Assembly: GCA_950295325.1 (NCBI GenBank)
Contig: OX485809.1
Span: 5,518,001 to 5,582,000, forward strand
Direction: 5' to 3'
Source of the DNA: Polytrichum commune
Lineage: Eukaryota; Streptophyta; Polytrichopsida; Polytrichales; Polytrichaceae
Length of the DNA stretch: 64,000 nucleotides
Shown: positions 9,527 through 20,055 of the stretch, piece after piece
Numbering within the stretch: the stretch's first letter is position 1
How the letters are laid out: every line of letters begins with the position of its first letter
Translations under genes and position numbers: made by a program
The notes under the pieces: generated by a model
Told to the model about the DNA's origin: nothing
The model's input: only the letters and a program-made list of their open reading frames with translations
The model's database searches: none

Positions 9527-11245
9527 TCATTGCGTCAATCGTATCAAATCCGCAAACAAACTAGACCTAGGATCATCCAATGCCTGGCCAGTTCCTGCCC
9601 GCGAATGGCCTTGACAAGGCCATCCTGCAATAATCAAATCCACGTGGTCCAACCTTCTCAAATCCTCATCACTAATCATAGTGACATCTTGAGGAAGTTG
9701 ACCACAACATCCATGAATGGCAGAGGCTGACAATTGTGCGGGGTATCTCAACAACAATTGTTGGATGTGGTGTCGGACGGCTCTGTTGGCTGCATACCCA
9801 TTGTCCACATGAATGTATCGCCAAACTGTAATTCCAGCTTCCAAAACTGCCGCCAAACCTGTGCCAATGCCTCCAAAGATCTCCACAAGGACAATACCTT
9901 CAGGTGATGGTTGCCAACGAATGGGTTGAGCAAAAGAAAATGAGGATGAAGTTGGAGGTGCCTCTCCAAGCTCTAAATCTGCTACAATGTGTTGACAATG
10001 GTCGGATAACTCCTTAGGAGTTCGCCATGGTGGAGGTGGATCCTTGAAATGTCGAGCAGGAATTTGAAAAGATGGTAAAAATTGTTGTTCTGCCGCATTA
10101 CAACTGTAGTCCATTGTTTCCTCCAATAAAACTGGAGCACAAGGCAAATCTGCAACTGAACCGCTGCAACCAAACATTGCCTCCGCAACCATAGTCATAG
10201 CAGTGGCTGCAAATGTGACAGGAATAAATACCTTCCTGCCATCTCCAGTGGACCATCCCGGTCTAATCCATGCCTCTTCCGTCCAATTATCCAAACCAAA
10301 GCCAAGTGGGTAAAGAGCTTGCTGACCAACAAGTATATCATAGTTGGTAGCATTAGTAACAACACACTTCATTGACAAATGAATGTAAGTAGGCCCTGCC
10401 CCCACATGAAAAATCAAACGTAGAGGTGCCTTGGTGTAACCTGTTGCACGTTCAGTGCCCCCTACTGAAGTCACAATAGTGAATGGACAAGGATCCAAGT
10501 TTGCTGGCGTCAATCCAAGAGTGTCAGCAAGTCCTTTGCCAATCATAACCGGTTGAGCACCGGAATCCATCATAACTCTCAGTGGTGTAGCACGGATAGT
10601 GGGCATATCCGTGCGTGAAACGACAAACAAAGATTTGTCGTTCATCAGCCGTACAACTCCAGGTTGCAAATTATGTCGTTCGCGAGCAGGCCTTGCAGAA
10701 ATGTCTGCAAGATATGCCGCTCCCGACGCATAATTCGAAAATGACGTATCCACTGCTGAAATTGATGCTGGAGGAATATCAGTTTGCTTACCAAAAGCAA
10801 TGATCGCCGCATCCGCAAGACTCGCTCGCAAATTGGCTAAGTCCTCCACCTCCTCAGCCACAGGTACGTCAACCACAGCTTGGGATACTTGAAGGGATGG
10901 CAAATCCGCCTTACCTTCTAACATTCTCCCAGCTAAATGAAAAACTGCAGCAGGCTTGAAATCCGAAGCCATAAATTCCGAACCCGAGAAAATTGGCATA
11001 TGGAGAATTTTATATGCCAATGCCTGCGTAACATCCTTCGAGATGGAATCCCCATCTCTCAAAGGTACAGGGTTTTTAGCCCCAACAACAGTGGTGTCTA
11101 CCAATCCAAATGAAAGAGGTAAACGTGCTTGACCAATTTGATCAGCTGGTCCGACATGGCGAGGATGTAGCACCTCGTTGCTACCACCACTCGTGGAAGC
11201 CACCGCATCTGCCAATGTTTGTAAGCGAGTAGAAGCCGCCGCCAC
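9527..11245 (-). pseudogene. Aspartic protease and first half of cytosine-C5 DNA methyltransferase
   Basis: The frame opens at 11245 within the end of gag and has a retropepsin-like domain with active site MMDSGAQPVMIG at about residue 225. From about residue 450 it is a cytosine-C5 methyltransferase. Motif I is EIFGGIGTG (SAM binding), followed by WRYIHVDNG (motif II region). Motif IV is AGWPCQGHSRAG with the catalytic Pro-Cys at 9614-9619, followed by DDPRSSLF. The frame ends at TGA 9527-9529. The frame beyond it continues straight into motif VI, so the stop is a single substitution inside an otherwise complete catalytic domain (CGA to TGA would suffice). Such enzymes transfer a methyl group from SAM to carbon 5 of cytosine. 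Motif I resembles the DNMT3/DRM style, while PCQ is the more general form. I do not assign a subfamily. Confidence 0.9.
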
Positions 11246-12687
11246 ACCTCTCCAGCTGCTCCAAACATATACATATCCGAACCCGAGGTGCCACCACCCG
11301 CATGCGGCTCAGAAATTTGAGCAAAAGATGCAGAAGATTTGAGCTTTTGCTCAAGCTCTGCCACCTTAGCCTCAAGACTCTGCTCACTTGGAGACTTTCC
11401 AGTGACATAACTGGCAGGCTGCATCTCAGGATGAAGTTGGAAACAATGATCCACATCGTGATTAGTGCCACCACAATGGTTACATTTCAATTGTCTCTTC
11501 TTAGAATTGTCCCCTGCCTTTACTGGTTCCATCTTTTGTTTTAATTTTCCCAAAGGCTGAGTTTTCTTCTTCTTAGGACAATTGGGATCATTCTTCGAAT
11601 GACCAGCTTCTCCACAACCCCAACAATGCAAAATCTTTTGTTCCTTGACGGGTTGAGTCTCAGCTAAACTACTAGTAGCTGTGACAATTCTTCTTGGTTT
11701 CGGACTCTCTGTCATCCAAGATACCATATCCGTGGCATCATGTTGGCAAAGAGCCCGATCACATCTCTCAACCACGGCAAATGCTTGTGCAAGCGTAGCT
11801 CGGCCCTCGTAGTCGAGGATAATCCGAGGTGATGCCAACTCAAGTAGCCGCTTGTCAATCTTAGACAAAAAGATTTTAACAAGCTGACTCTCAGCAAAAA
11901 CATCTCCCGACTCCACAGCAAATCGCGCGAGTCGCGTATACATGGTCCGTGGAGTATCATCCTTCTCTCGGCGGAAATCCTGGATGCGCTGCATCTGGTC
12001 TCGCCGAAACCCACCATACTCCACTTCCAAATGTGCGACAAATTCAGTAAGGGGATTAAACGGAGGTGGTGGACCAACAGCCGTCAATGCTGCCTGTGTA
12101 GCACGTGCCACCCGTGAAAGGGTTGCCGTGCTACTGCTAGCCACCATTGGCCCAAGTGCCAGTTCCGTGTCCTTAGACTCCGCCGGCGATTCCTCCTCCT
12201 TTAAGGTGGGTGGAGCTAAGGTAGCAACCGCCCCATCCTTAAGGGCTGAAATGAGCTCAACCCGAGCCTCCCAATACTGCTCCACCTCCCGAAGTTGTCG
12301 CTGATGACCCTCTGTCCAGCGTTCATAAGTTTGGAGTGCCTCATACTCCAAATGCTGAGGCAGAAGTTCAAAGGCATACCAATCATTGAAATTGGAAGAC
12401 CTTTGACGTTTCTCCTTAATCCAGGTACGAAACCGGAGTTTCCAATCGGGCAAGGAAATGCCCCCAGCTCGACCTGAAAACCGATCACGCACTGAATTGT
12501 GGCGATCGTCCTCCATTTCGTCAAACGTGCCAACACTCCAAATCCGAAGCCTACTAGTAGTGTCCAACGCCGAAATAGGCTCAAAAGCCTCGTTGGTATC
12601 TACCTCTGGCTCAAGATTTGTGGTATGCACGTCCTCCAAGTAATCTGGTGATGGAGATCGATAATATCGGCTCCTAGTTTGCACCAT
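11098..12687 (-). CDS. gag: gag of the methyltransferase retrotransposon
   Basis: An intact 529-codon frame encodes the structural protein that packages element RNA. A charged N-terminal part is followed by a capsid-like region with FVAHLEVEYGGF, TMYTRLARF and LVKIFLSKIDKRLLELA. Two zinc knuckles follow. The first (about residues 353-368) is CX2CX4HX6C with unusually wide last spacing. The second (about residues 399-412) is a canonical CX2CX4HX4C. The start is the first ATG after the leader (MVQTRSRYY). The last 49 codons overlap the protease frame at 11098-11245, and the sequence ASTRLQTLAD in that other frame looks like the proper continuation. Either a -1 frameshift is used for gag-pol or a one-base indel has occurred near 11245. 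Confidence 0.85.
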   Translation of the reverse strand: MVQTRSRYYRSPSPDYLEDVHTTNLEPEVDTNEAFEPISALDTTSRLRIWSVGTFDEMEDDRHNSVRDRFSGRAGGISLPDWKLRFRTWIKEKRQRSSNFNDWYAFELLPQHLEYEALQTYERWTEGHQRQLREVEQYWEARVELISALKDGAVATLAPPTLKEEESPAESKDTELALGPMVASSSTATLSRVARATQAALTAVGPPPPFNPLTEFVAHLEVEYGGFRRDQMQRIQDFRREKDDTPRTMYTRLARFAVESGDVFAESQLVKIFLSKIDKRLLELASPRIILDYEGRATLAQAFAVVERCDRALCQHDATDMVSWMTESPKPRRIVTATSSLAETQPVKEQKILHCWGCGEAGHSKNDPNCPKKKKTQPLGKLKQKMEPVKAGDNSKKRQLKCNHCGGTNHDVDHCFQLHPEMQPASYVTGKSPSEQSLEAKVAELEQKLKSSASFAQISEPHAGGGTSGSDMYMFGAAGEVWRRLLLAYKHWQMRWLPRVVVATRCYILAMSDQLIKLVKHVYLFHLDW

Positions 12688-12840
12688 AAAATAATCACTT
12701 GAGTACCTGCAACTATCTACAAGGTAATGGCAACCTGCACCTGTTGCGGGCTATCTAAATGGCAATCCCTTGCCAAATGCCAAGTGTTTATGCCCCCAGA
12801 ATTCCAAAATTGTGCAAGGTTTGAGATTGGTAATTAAAAT

Positions 12841-13298
12841 GAAAAATCAGCGTTGAAAAGGCTCATTTCCAAGGTGATTATGGACTCCCATCAACAAACT
12901 AATTGCACCAATGGACTCCTAGGAAGATTTCACACAAATTAGGCTCAAATTTCACTCCGTTCGGAGTTAATTTGCTCCCAAAAACAAAAATCAGCGTTGA
13001 AATTGCTAATTTCAGCAATGATTTTGAATTCCAATCAACAATCCAATTACACCATTGGATTCCTTGGCAAATTTCACACAAGATAGGCTCAAATTTCACT
13101 CCGTTCGGAGTTAATTTGCTCCCAAAAACAAAAATCAGCGTTGAAATTGCTAATTTCAGCAATGATTTTGAATTCCAATCAACAATCCAATTACACCATT
13201 GGATTCCTTGGCAAATTTCACACACGATAGGCTCAAATTTCACTCCAATCGGAGCTAGTATGCCCCCAAATTTGAACCTCAAAGTTTGTGAGAAGTGA
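12841..13298. repeat. 144-bp tandem repeat, about three copies
   Basis: The marker AGGCTCAAATTTCACTCC recurs at 12941, 13085 and 13229, exactly 144 bases apart. Two copies contain CTCCG-TT-CGGAG, a short perfect inverted repeat, which is changed in the third. The outer copies are more diverged than the middle one. The open frames on both strands here are products of the 144-base (48-codon) period and I do not call them genes. Confidence 0.9.
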
Positions 13299-13393
13299 AT
13301 GCCAAGTTTGAAAGGTGAAAGGAAAAAAAAAAAAAAAAAAAAAACCAAAAACCAAAAATTTATTTAAAAAAAACAAAAAAAAACAGAGGGAGG

Positions 13394-13535
13394 CTTACCT
13401 GGCCTGGCTGGCGCCGCCCGCCCGCCCGTGGGGCCCGGCCTGCGCACGCACGCCCGGCCCGGTTTGCGAACGCCGCCCCTTGCAGAACCGGAGCTCCAAG
13501 AGGGTCCGGTGAGCTCCGGATCCGTCCGGAGCTCA
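13394..13535. other. GC-rich block in the retrotransposon leader
   Basis: About 140 bases of very GC-rich DNA (CGCCCGCCCGCCC, GGGGCCCGGCC) in an AT-rich neighbourhood, followed by repeated GAGCTCCGG/TCCGGAGCTC motifs that can form stem-loops. It is bordered on the left by A-rich homopolymer DNA. Its role is unknown; a structured RNA leader or packaging region is one possibility. Confidence 0.6.
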
Positions 13536-13897
13536 ACAATTAAAAACAATTCGGATTTTTATTTTATTGTTGTTTTATTTTATTGTTGTTTTATTTTATT
13601 GTTATGTTTGTTTTAAAAGAACAAAAATTAAACTTTGCTTCCACAATTTGCAAGCAAGAAAGATGTGACTTGAGATTCCATTTGGTCTCAAGATTCAACC
13701 ATCAACAATTCAAGAAAACACAAAGAGACACCAAAAGAAAAATGTGAAGATTTTTCTCAAAATCTTCTTGAGGGTTGCAAGGAATTGCAAACTAAGCTTT
13801 CATACACTTGTATCACTCATTTGCTCTCATTACTGGGCCATTCTAGCTCAGAAATACAACCAAAAATGAAAAATTTGAGTCGAATTGTTGTCAAGTG

Positions 13898-14330
13898 TGA
13901 GGGTTTCTCTCTCCAAGCTTAAGAAACTAAAATGTCTCCTTACAAAGCTTAAGAAACTCTAAAATTCACACACAAGAGTCAAGCTATCTCTCACTCCACG
14001 AAGGGAGAATCCAAGAGTGCAAGTGGTGGAGAAAGAATGCAAAGGCTTTACTCATAATCTACTACACCATAGCCATGAGAAAGCAACAACAAGCTCTCTC
14101 TCTCTCTCAAAACACACTCACAAGACTTGACTTGACAACAATGGCAAGTCAAGAGGCCTTCCTCTCCATACAACCCCAATCCTATGTGGAGTTCATCAAT
14201 GGAGTGGATGAACAACTAACTAGGACTCCCAATGGAGTCCGTTACTCGTCCCAACACACATGGACTCCTAATGGAGTCCATTTACTCCTAAATTGACGTA
14301 ATTTAGCCCCCGATGTCACCTCACGTGACA
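13898..14330 (-). repeat. 5' LTR of the methyltransferase retrotransposon
   Basis: 433 bp with TG...CA ends, matching 4581-5013 with one difference seen. In element orientation it lies upstream of the leader and gag. A CACGTG E-box/G-box-like motif lies next to its start. It has no copy of the R repeat on either side, unlike the other LTR. Confidence 0.85.
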
Positions 14331-17300
14331 GTGGGGATACCATGTCTGGTATCTTCAAGGCACTAGTGGCTAGCTAGGAACTAGTATAGTGTGTCACTAT
14401 AGTGCCCATCCTCGAAAGGGGAGAGTAGTATTGTCTCAATGTCCCCTTGTCCAGTGGGCATTGGTTCATTGACATTACGAACGGACACTTTATTCACGCC
14501 GGCCCCTTGCTAAAAAGGGACCGGAGTTTCTGTCTATCTATCTTTGTCGAATGTTTCCCTAGCACATAGAGTGGCCAAAGCGGGACTATTTGACAAAATG
14601 GCAATTTATGAAAGATATCAAAGGCGAGTTCCTTGGGGAGAAACCTTGGAGGGGGGATTGTTTGGAATACAGTCCCAAGCTTGTATTGATATTTATGTGA
14701 GCACCTATGGAAAGTGAACACGTAAATAAATGAATAAAGAAACTATCATTTTTTATCAAATAATAATAATAACTATAGTTGCATGGGAAAGCAAACCAAG
14801 TTGTGCCAAATTAGATGAATATTTACTCAATATTGTGGGAAAATATATATCCACGTCAAGTCGATAGGTCTACACATCATCAACTACACATTGCAAATAA
14901 AGATAGTGTTACATGATTAAAAAAATAAATTGCTACATGGAATACTACTGGAGACAATAAATATTGTATCCAAAAATTTATGCCTATAAAATTTACTTTT
15001 ATCGGCACCAAAATGATGAAGGTAATGGTAAAAATTAGGAAAAGATAGATCATAGTCAATCTCAAAATCATCTTTGAAGTAAAAAGAATAGTATTCGCCA
15101 TAGTGACAGTTTCTAGGACAATAGCGTTGATTGGAATCAACGTAGGACTATCAATGCTCATCTGTTGATATGAACAAAGATTGCAAAACTTAATGTAGTT
15201 AACAACACCATAGCCATAGATCCCCCCCCCCCACTCTCCTAGTTCATTCTTAAATGTTGCATGGACAAATCTATTAAAGTTTCTACCTTAGAAAATGAAT
15301 GCTTTTCGGAAGGTTTGAATAACAAGAATATGCAAGCTTGAAAAGTTTTCGTGCAGAATACAACAATTTCAACCTCACAGCAACAGGTGTGTGCAAATCA
15401 AGTATTTTATATTCCCATTAAAGTCCATTTCAAAGTCTAAAACAAAGAGGTAGTCAACTTCCCCTACTCCAACTCCCCCCTAGGGCCTCTGCGCCTCCAT
15501 GTTAATGGAGGTCATTGTTTTTCCATTCAGGGCAGAGGGTCCTAAAACCAACAACTTCAAATCTTGCACAACAAGTACTCCAGTACATATTTGCTATGAA
15601 GAACATTCCCCCGCAGGAACAGTTTTGGGTACTCTACTAATGATATTTTGAACCTTTATAACTTTTGCATATGAAGTCCAAAGAAGGTATACTTTGGTGC
15701 ATTGAGATCCCTTTTCGATTGCTAACTAAGATGTACTTTAGTTTCTTTCAATGTAGTGATTTTATATGTACTCTCAACACTTAAAGTGTCGGTTTAAGAC
15801 CGTCTACCTTAGTGGTTACCGCCAACTTGGCCAACACATGGAAAGGTGCCCTAAATACCTAGAAGTCATCATTAGAGTTAGAGTGCTTTCCACTTTTAGT
15901 ACATTCCATGCGAAGTGCGTTAGCCTCAAGTAGCACATCAATTAAGGATTTGTGTGGGTGCATATGTACTTTATTAGGGGGAGTGCCTTTTGTGTCTTTC
16001 TTATCATTTGCGCAAAACAAATATGACTTTTAATTACTACAACTTTCATAACATTACTCAACTCCTTAGTTGCGCTCCCTCAAACCATGTATTGGGCGAG
16101 CATAATTCTCCTTTAAGTATGGGAATCCATGTTTCTAGGGAGCATTGAAGTTGTGTACTATAAGGTTTTTGACAAACAACTATAATTTACTAAATATTTT
16201 CTTAATCATATCCTCTTTCTTTGGAAAGAGACCATCATCTAGCTGCTTAATAATCTTATGTTGAAGACATGGCTACTGTGACATTTATACAAATTGGAAC
16301 CTAACTAAACCATAATCATCAACTCTAAGTCAAGCACACCAACGTATACTTTTAGAAATAACAATTCTTATTAATTGTACAATTTTGGAATCTCATGCAT
16401 ACTAACGTGATCCAAGTTTATTAAGGCTTACTTTAACTTGCTAAAAAAATGGGGCCTAATTATGGTGAATCAACTTTCCAACTTGTCATACTTCAGTGGG
16501 TGGGTAAAACTAGCGTCATGTAAGGTATAAGGTGCTTAAACCAACACTTTTAAGCAATTTAGCCTATTTTAAAAGTCCGTTTGGATTAGTGATATGCATG
16601 ATTGGCTTAGCAAATTGGCTTAGACATAGTAGAAACAAAAATAAAATAAATTGCACATCGTGGATATACTTCAAATGTTTGAAGTCACCTACCCTAGCTT
16701 CCTAAATCTGTCCCTAGACTCCCACAAACGGTTCCAAAACCATCTTGACGTTTTTCCAAAACACTCTCATTTTTCACCCAAAATCAACCCTACTTTCTCC
16801 CAAACCCACCCCCACCTTTTGCCTAGACTGCCTCAACACTAAAACCGACTTTCCACCCAATAAAAAAATTGAGCTCTTATAACTTTGCATGTGGGATCTT
16901 AATAAATACATATACATGTAAGTAAGCCACCCATACGTACATTCCAATGCTTGCTCAGATCCAATCCCACTTTCTTCCAAAACAACCTCGCATTTTCCTG
17001 CAACCACCCCGCTTTTCACTTGAATATGCCTATGCTTTGCATCAGAGACTTTCAAATAGGTTGACCCTTAAATACTCAAGCAACCTCCAAATGGTTCGCC
17101 ACCTAATATTCTACTAGGGTTTGCAACCCACTAGGTGGCAATATACGTGGATTAAAAGGCATCAACTGGTGTAGGGTGGTGTCCACTACCATGTGGCCCA
17201 AAATAACATATAGAAATCTCATACTTCAAGCATGTGGGGATTTTTGTTTGGTTGGCATTGCTTGTTTTGGGGAACGGTTCCATGCATTGCTCAAATGTAG

Positions 17301-18600
17301 GAGCCGAATTTAGGAGCCAAAGTTACAAGACAATCTCTTTCACATATGATGCCCAATTTGGGTGGGGTTTTGTTTTCCTTAGGACAAGATGATGGTCGTG
17401 CACAACTTGACCAATTGGATTGGGAAAACTTAGTGCACATGTTTTTTGCTTCCATGAAGAAGGGAAATCTCCCAAAATGCCGTCATGTGGCCTCTCCAAC
17501 TTTGAGGGTGATGGACTTCATCTAAATTTGCACCCAAAACCCAATTTTTTGGGAGGAGCTCATTTGTCATCCACATAACATATAATGGCAAAGTGTCCAA
17601 CTTTCTAGAATTTGTGAAATGACTGAAATGGTCATGAAGCAAAAAAAAATCATATTTTTCTCTAGTTGCCCCCCCCCCCCCCCAAGCGCCGGAAAATGGC
17701 ATGTGAAGGCTTGAGCATTTAGGGGTTAAGGTGTGTTTTGGGTATAGAGGTGTTGGATATAGCACCTTGTACCTTGTTCCAACTGGAGTTTGGGGTTGTG
17801 ATGTCCAAGGGTTAGATCCTATTTGAGATTTAGAAGTTCATTTAAAATTCTTTCAAGGGCCAAGGAGTTTCATCTTTTGTTTCAAATTGAGACTATGACA
17901 CAAGAACTCCAATGAACTCTTAACTATCAAAATTTCCTCTACATAACCATAACATCATTCATCTCCATAGGTGTGTTTTGTGGGACTAACAATATTCTGT
18001 GGAATATTCTTCCATTCATACTAAATGGGGGGATATTCCACATAATAATGTTAGTTCCACATAATAATGTCAGTTCCACATAATAATGTCAGTTCCACAT
18101 AACACAATTATGGATCTGAACAATGTTATGTATAGAGACACCCAAAAGCTCTTGGCTTAGCTCCTCCTTGAAGGACTTTGCAAATAAGGGTGAATTTATG
18201 CTCATTAGGGTCCGGTTACAAGAAGCTTAGGGTGCAAAGCACTTCATAATGGACCTTAATTTCAACTCATGATTGGACCCACACTTGGTTTTTGGTTCCT
18301 TGAATTAGGACAAGCTTTATTCTATTCAATGAAATCATTGAGATTTTTGGTAGCAAAGTGATGCCACATTAATGCCACGCTGATTTTTATGAGTAAGACC
18401 AAGATCCTAATGTAAATTCCTTGGGTCCAAAAATTTGTTGCCTATCAATAAAATTGCTCGACTTTGGAGTTACTTTGACCTTGGACCCTAGTGTACACCC
18501 ACACACGTATAAAACATATGCATTCCAACGAGATCAAACACTCTCCTACTCACGGTTTGTAAAATAACAAGAACTTCAAATCCCCGTCGGTAAATTGAAT
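14331..18600. other. Intergenic, no gene seen
   Basis: I find no supportable gene. There are long C homopolymers near 15221 and 17668-17684. A 19-bp tandem motif (CAGTTCCACATAATAATGT) repeats about three times at 18040-18105. Open frames of 60-110 codons (for example the hydrophobic one at 14880-15161) have no recognisable domain. A hairpin-like TAGTATAGTGTGTCACTATA lies near 14382-14402. Confidence 0.4.
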
Positions 18601-18602
18601 TA

Positions 18603-18904
18603 TGACACTTGTTCTTAAACCTACATCCTTATTTGAGTGATATATGGTTTGATGTGGTTCCCAAACCGAATACCCAAAAAGAACATATTCTTAAAAGAGC
18701 TTGAGTTGTGTGTTCGAAATACGATTATCATTCATAACTCGGTAGTCAACATAATTGGGCTATTCTAATTGACCATTTAATGAGCATGAGAACCTTCTCA
18801 TAAGATACTCATACGAGCTCCAAAGAGTATGAGATAAAGTGCCAACGACCTCGGTTTAAGTGGGCTAAGCGGGTAAAGTAACCATTTAAGACCCACGTAC
18901 CTTA
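18603..18904 (-). repeat. M1 inverted-repeat element copy
   Basis: A diverged copy of the M1 family in reverse orientation. It includes AACATAATTGGGC, GACCATTTAATGAGCATGAGA and the end TAAAGTAACCATTTAAGACC followed by TACCTTA. No coding capacity. Confidence 0.6.
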
Positions 18905-19346
18905 TGCATTGCAATGATGGATTCGGATGATAATGATGGAGCAACCCATCTCCGTATCCCGTACATCCGAGAAATTCATCCACGTCCCCAATTATATGTG
19001 GATCTCGAGAAAGGAAACGGAGAAGGGAACTCCTACTTGGGAGCCTCTCCTCCTGCATACTAACTTATTATTCTAACATTTGCTTGCAGTTGGTCGGTTG
19101 TCGGTAAAGTTAACACTCCACGTGTCCTTCAAAATTGAAAGCGTAAATATAATATAAGGGAAGAAAAGGGGGAAAGAAAAGAAAAGAACTAAGTCCCACA
19201 ACGTTGTCATGTCCGTACACTTAGAAGGCCACTGGAGTGCTTCGACAGTCTAGGGAACTCAGGGCTACAAGTGTCGGTATTCTTTTAAAACGTTTCTTCC
19301 TCTCCATTCTTACTCGTTTGATAACAAAAGGTTTTTAGCACCGCCC

Positions 19347-19782
19347 AAGGGTAGATGTGTCTTAAATGGTTACATTTGCCAACTAGCCCACTTCTTCTAG
19401 GACGTGAAACACGCGATTAAAAGTTAGTACAAGATTACACGTTAGCACATCGAAATCGAAACCAAAACCGAAACCATGGCTATGAGTAGGCCCACTTTCC
19501 TCATTAGTTTTTGGAGCTCATATGAATATCATATTCATCATCCAAGTGAAGATTCCCATGTTCATTAAATGGTCTTATAGACCTCCCCCCTCCCCCGAAA
19601 TCATGTTGAAGTATGCGTATCATATTTTCAAACATGCATCTCAATCCCTTTCAAGCATATGTCTTTTTTATATCCGTACTTGGAACCGCACCGAACCTCA
19701 TACCACTCAAATATAAGTGTCTTAAAAATAAAAAGTATAACAAAATAAAAATACCTAGATAAGGGTTGTCTACTTTACCTTA
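19347..19782 (+). repeat. M1 inverted-repeat element copy
   Basis: It starts AAGGGTAGATG, ends GGTTGTCTACTTTACCTTA and carries the family core (GACTAGCCCACTTCTTCTAGG-like, ATCCAAGTGAAGATTCCCATG). Short terminal inverted repeats and the lack of coding capacity fit a miniature inverted-repeat element. Confidence 0.65.
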
Positions 19783-20052
19783 CGAAACATGAACTAACAA
19801 TCTTTGTGATGATTTGCAATTACTAACATGACGAGACAATTCTCAAGCCGATCCAACGGTCATAAATTGTGTGTAGATTGGGTGTACCCACCATATGACC
19901 ACGTGCCTTACCTTACCTTACGAAACATGAACTAACAATCTTTGTGATGATTCGCAATTACTAACATGACGAGACAATTCTCAAGCCGATCCAACGGTCA
20001 TAAATTGTGTGTAGATTGGGTGTACCCACCATACGACCACGTGCCTTACCTT
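19777..20052. repeat. 138-bp tandem duplication
   Basis: CGAAACATGA occurs at 19783 and 19921, and the two 138-base units are almost identical. The two differences I noticed are T/C changes. The junctions are CCTTACCTTA-type short repeats, which may have promoted slippage. Confidence 0.9.
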
Positions 20053-20055
20053 ACC

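Larger units (their letters stand above)
12688..13897 (-). other. Leader between 5' LTR and gag
   Basis: About 1.2 kb without coding capacity. It holds a 144-bp tandem repeat, an A homopolymer at 13322-13342 and a GC-rich block. No obvious primer-binding site beginning TGG follows the LTR end at 13898. The first bases in element orientation are CACTTGACAACAATTCGACT. Confidence 0.6.
4581..14330 (-). mobile_element. Ty3/gypsy LTR retrotransposon encoding a DNA methyltransferase and a PHD finger
   Basis: The element reads on the minus strand. Its 5' LTR is at 13898-14330 and its 3' LTR at 4581-5013, with a long leader and then gag, protease, cytosine methyltransferase, reverse transcriptase, RNase H, integrase and PHD finger. 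The RT-RNaseH-integrase order is that of Ty3/gypsy. The coding region has in-frame stops at 9527-9529, 8591-8593, 7549-7551 and 7435-7437, a one-base shift near 8357 and another at the A run 5525-5529. The gag-to-protease step also needs a change of frame, which may be natural. No matching target-site duplication is seen outside the two LTRs (CAAGA against GTGGG). DNA methyltransferase-carrying retrotransposons are known from dinoflagellates and a charophyte alga; the combination with PHD is not one I recognise. Confidence 0.85.

Noticed and set aside
12899..13348. Repetitive 149- and 131-codon frames on both strands
   Set aside because: The 144-base tandem repeat is a multiple of three, which keeps frames open on both strands; there is no sign of a protein.
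14880..15161. A hydrophobic 93-codon frame that might be a small membrane protein
   Set aside because: AT-rich DNA readily gives hydrophobic frames; no homologous copy, start context or intron signal supports it.
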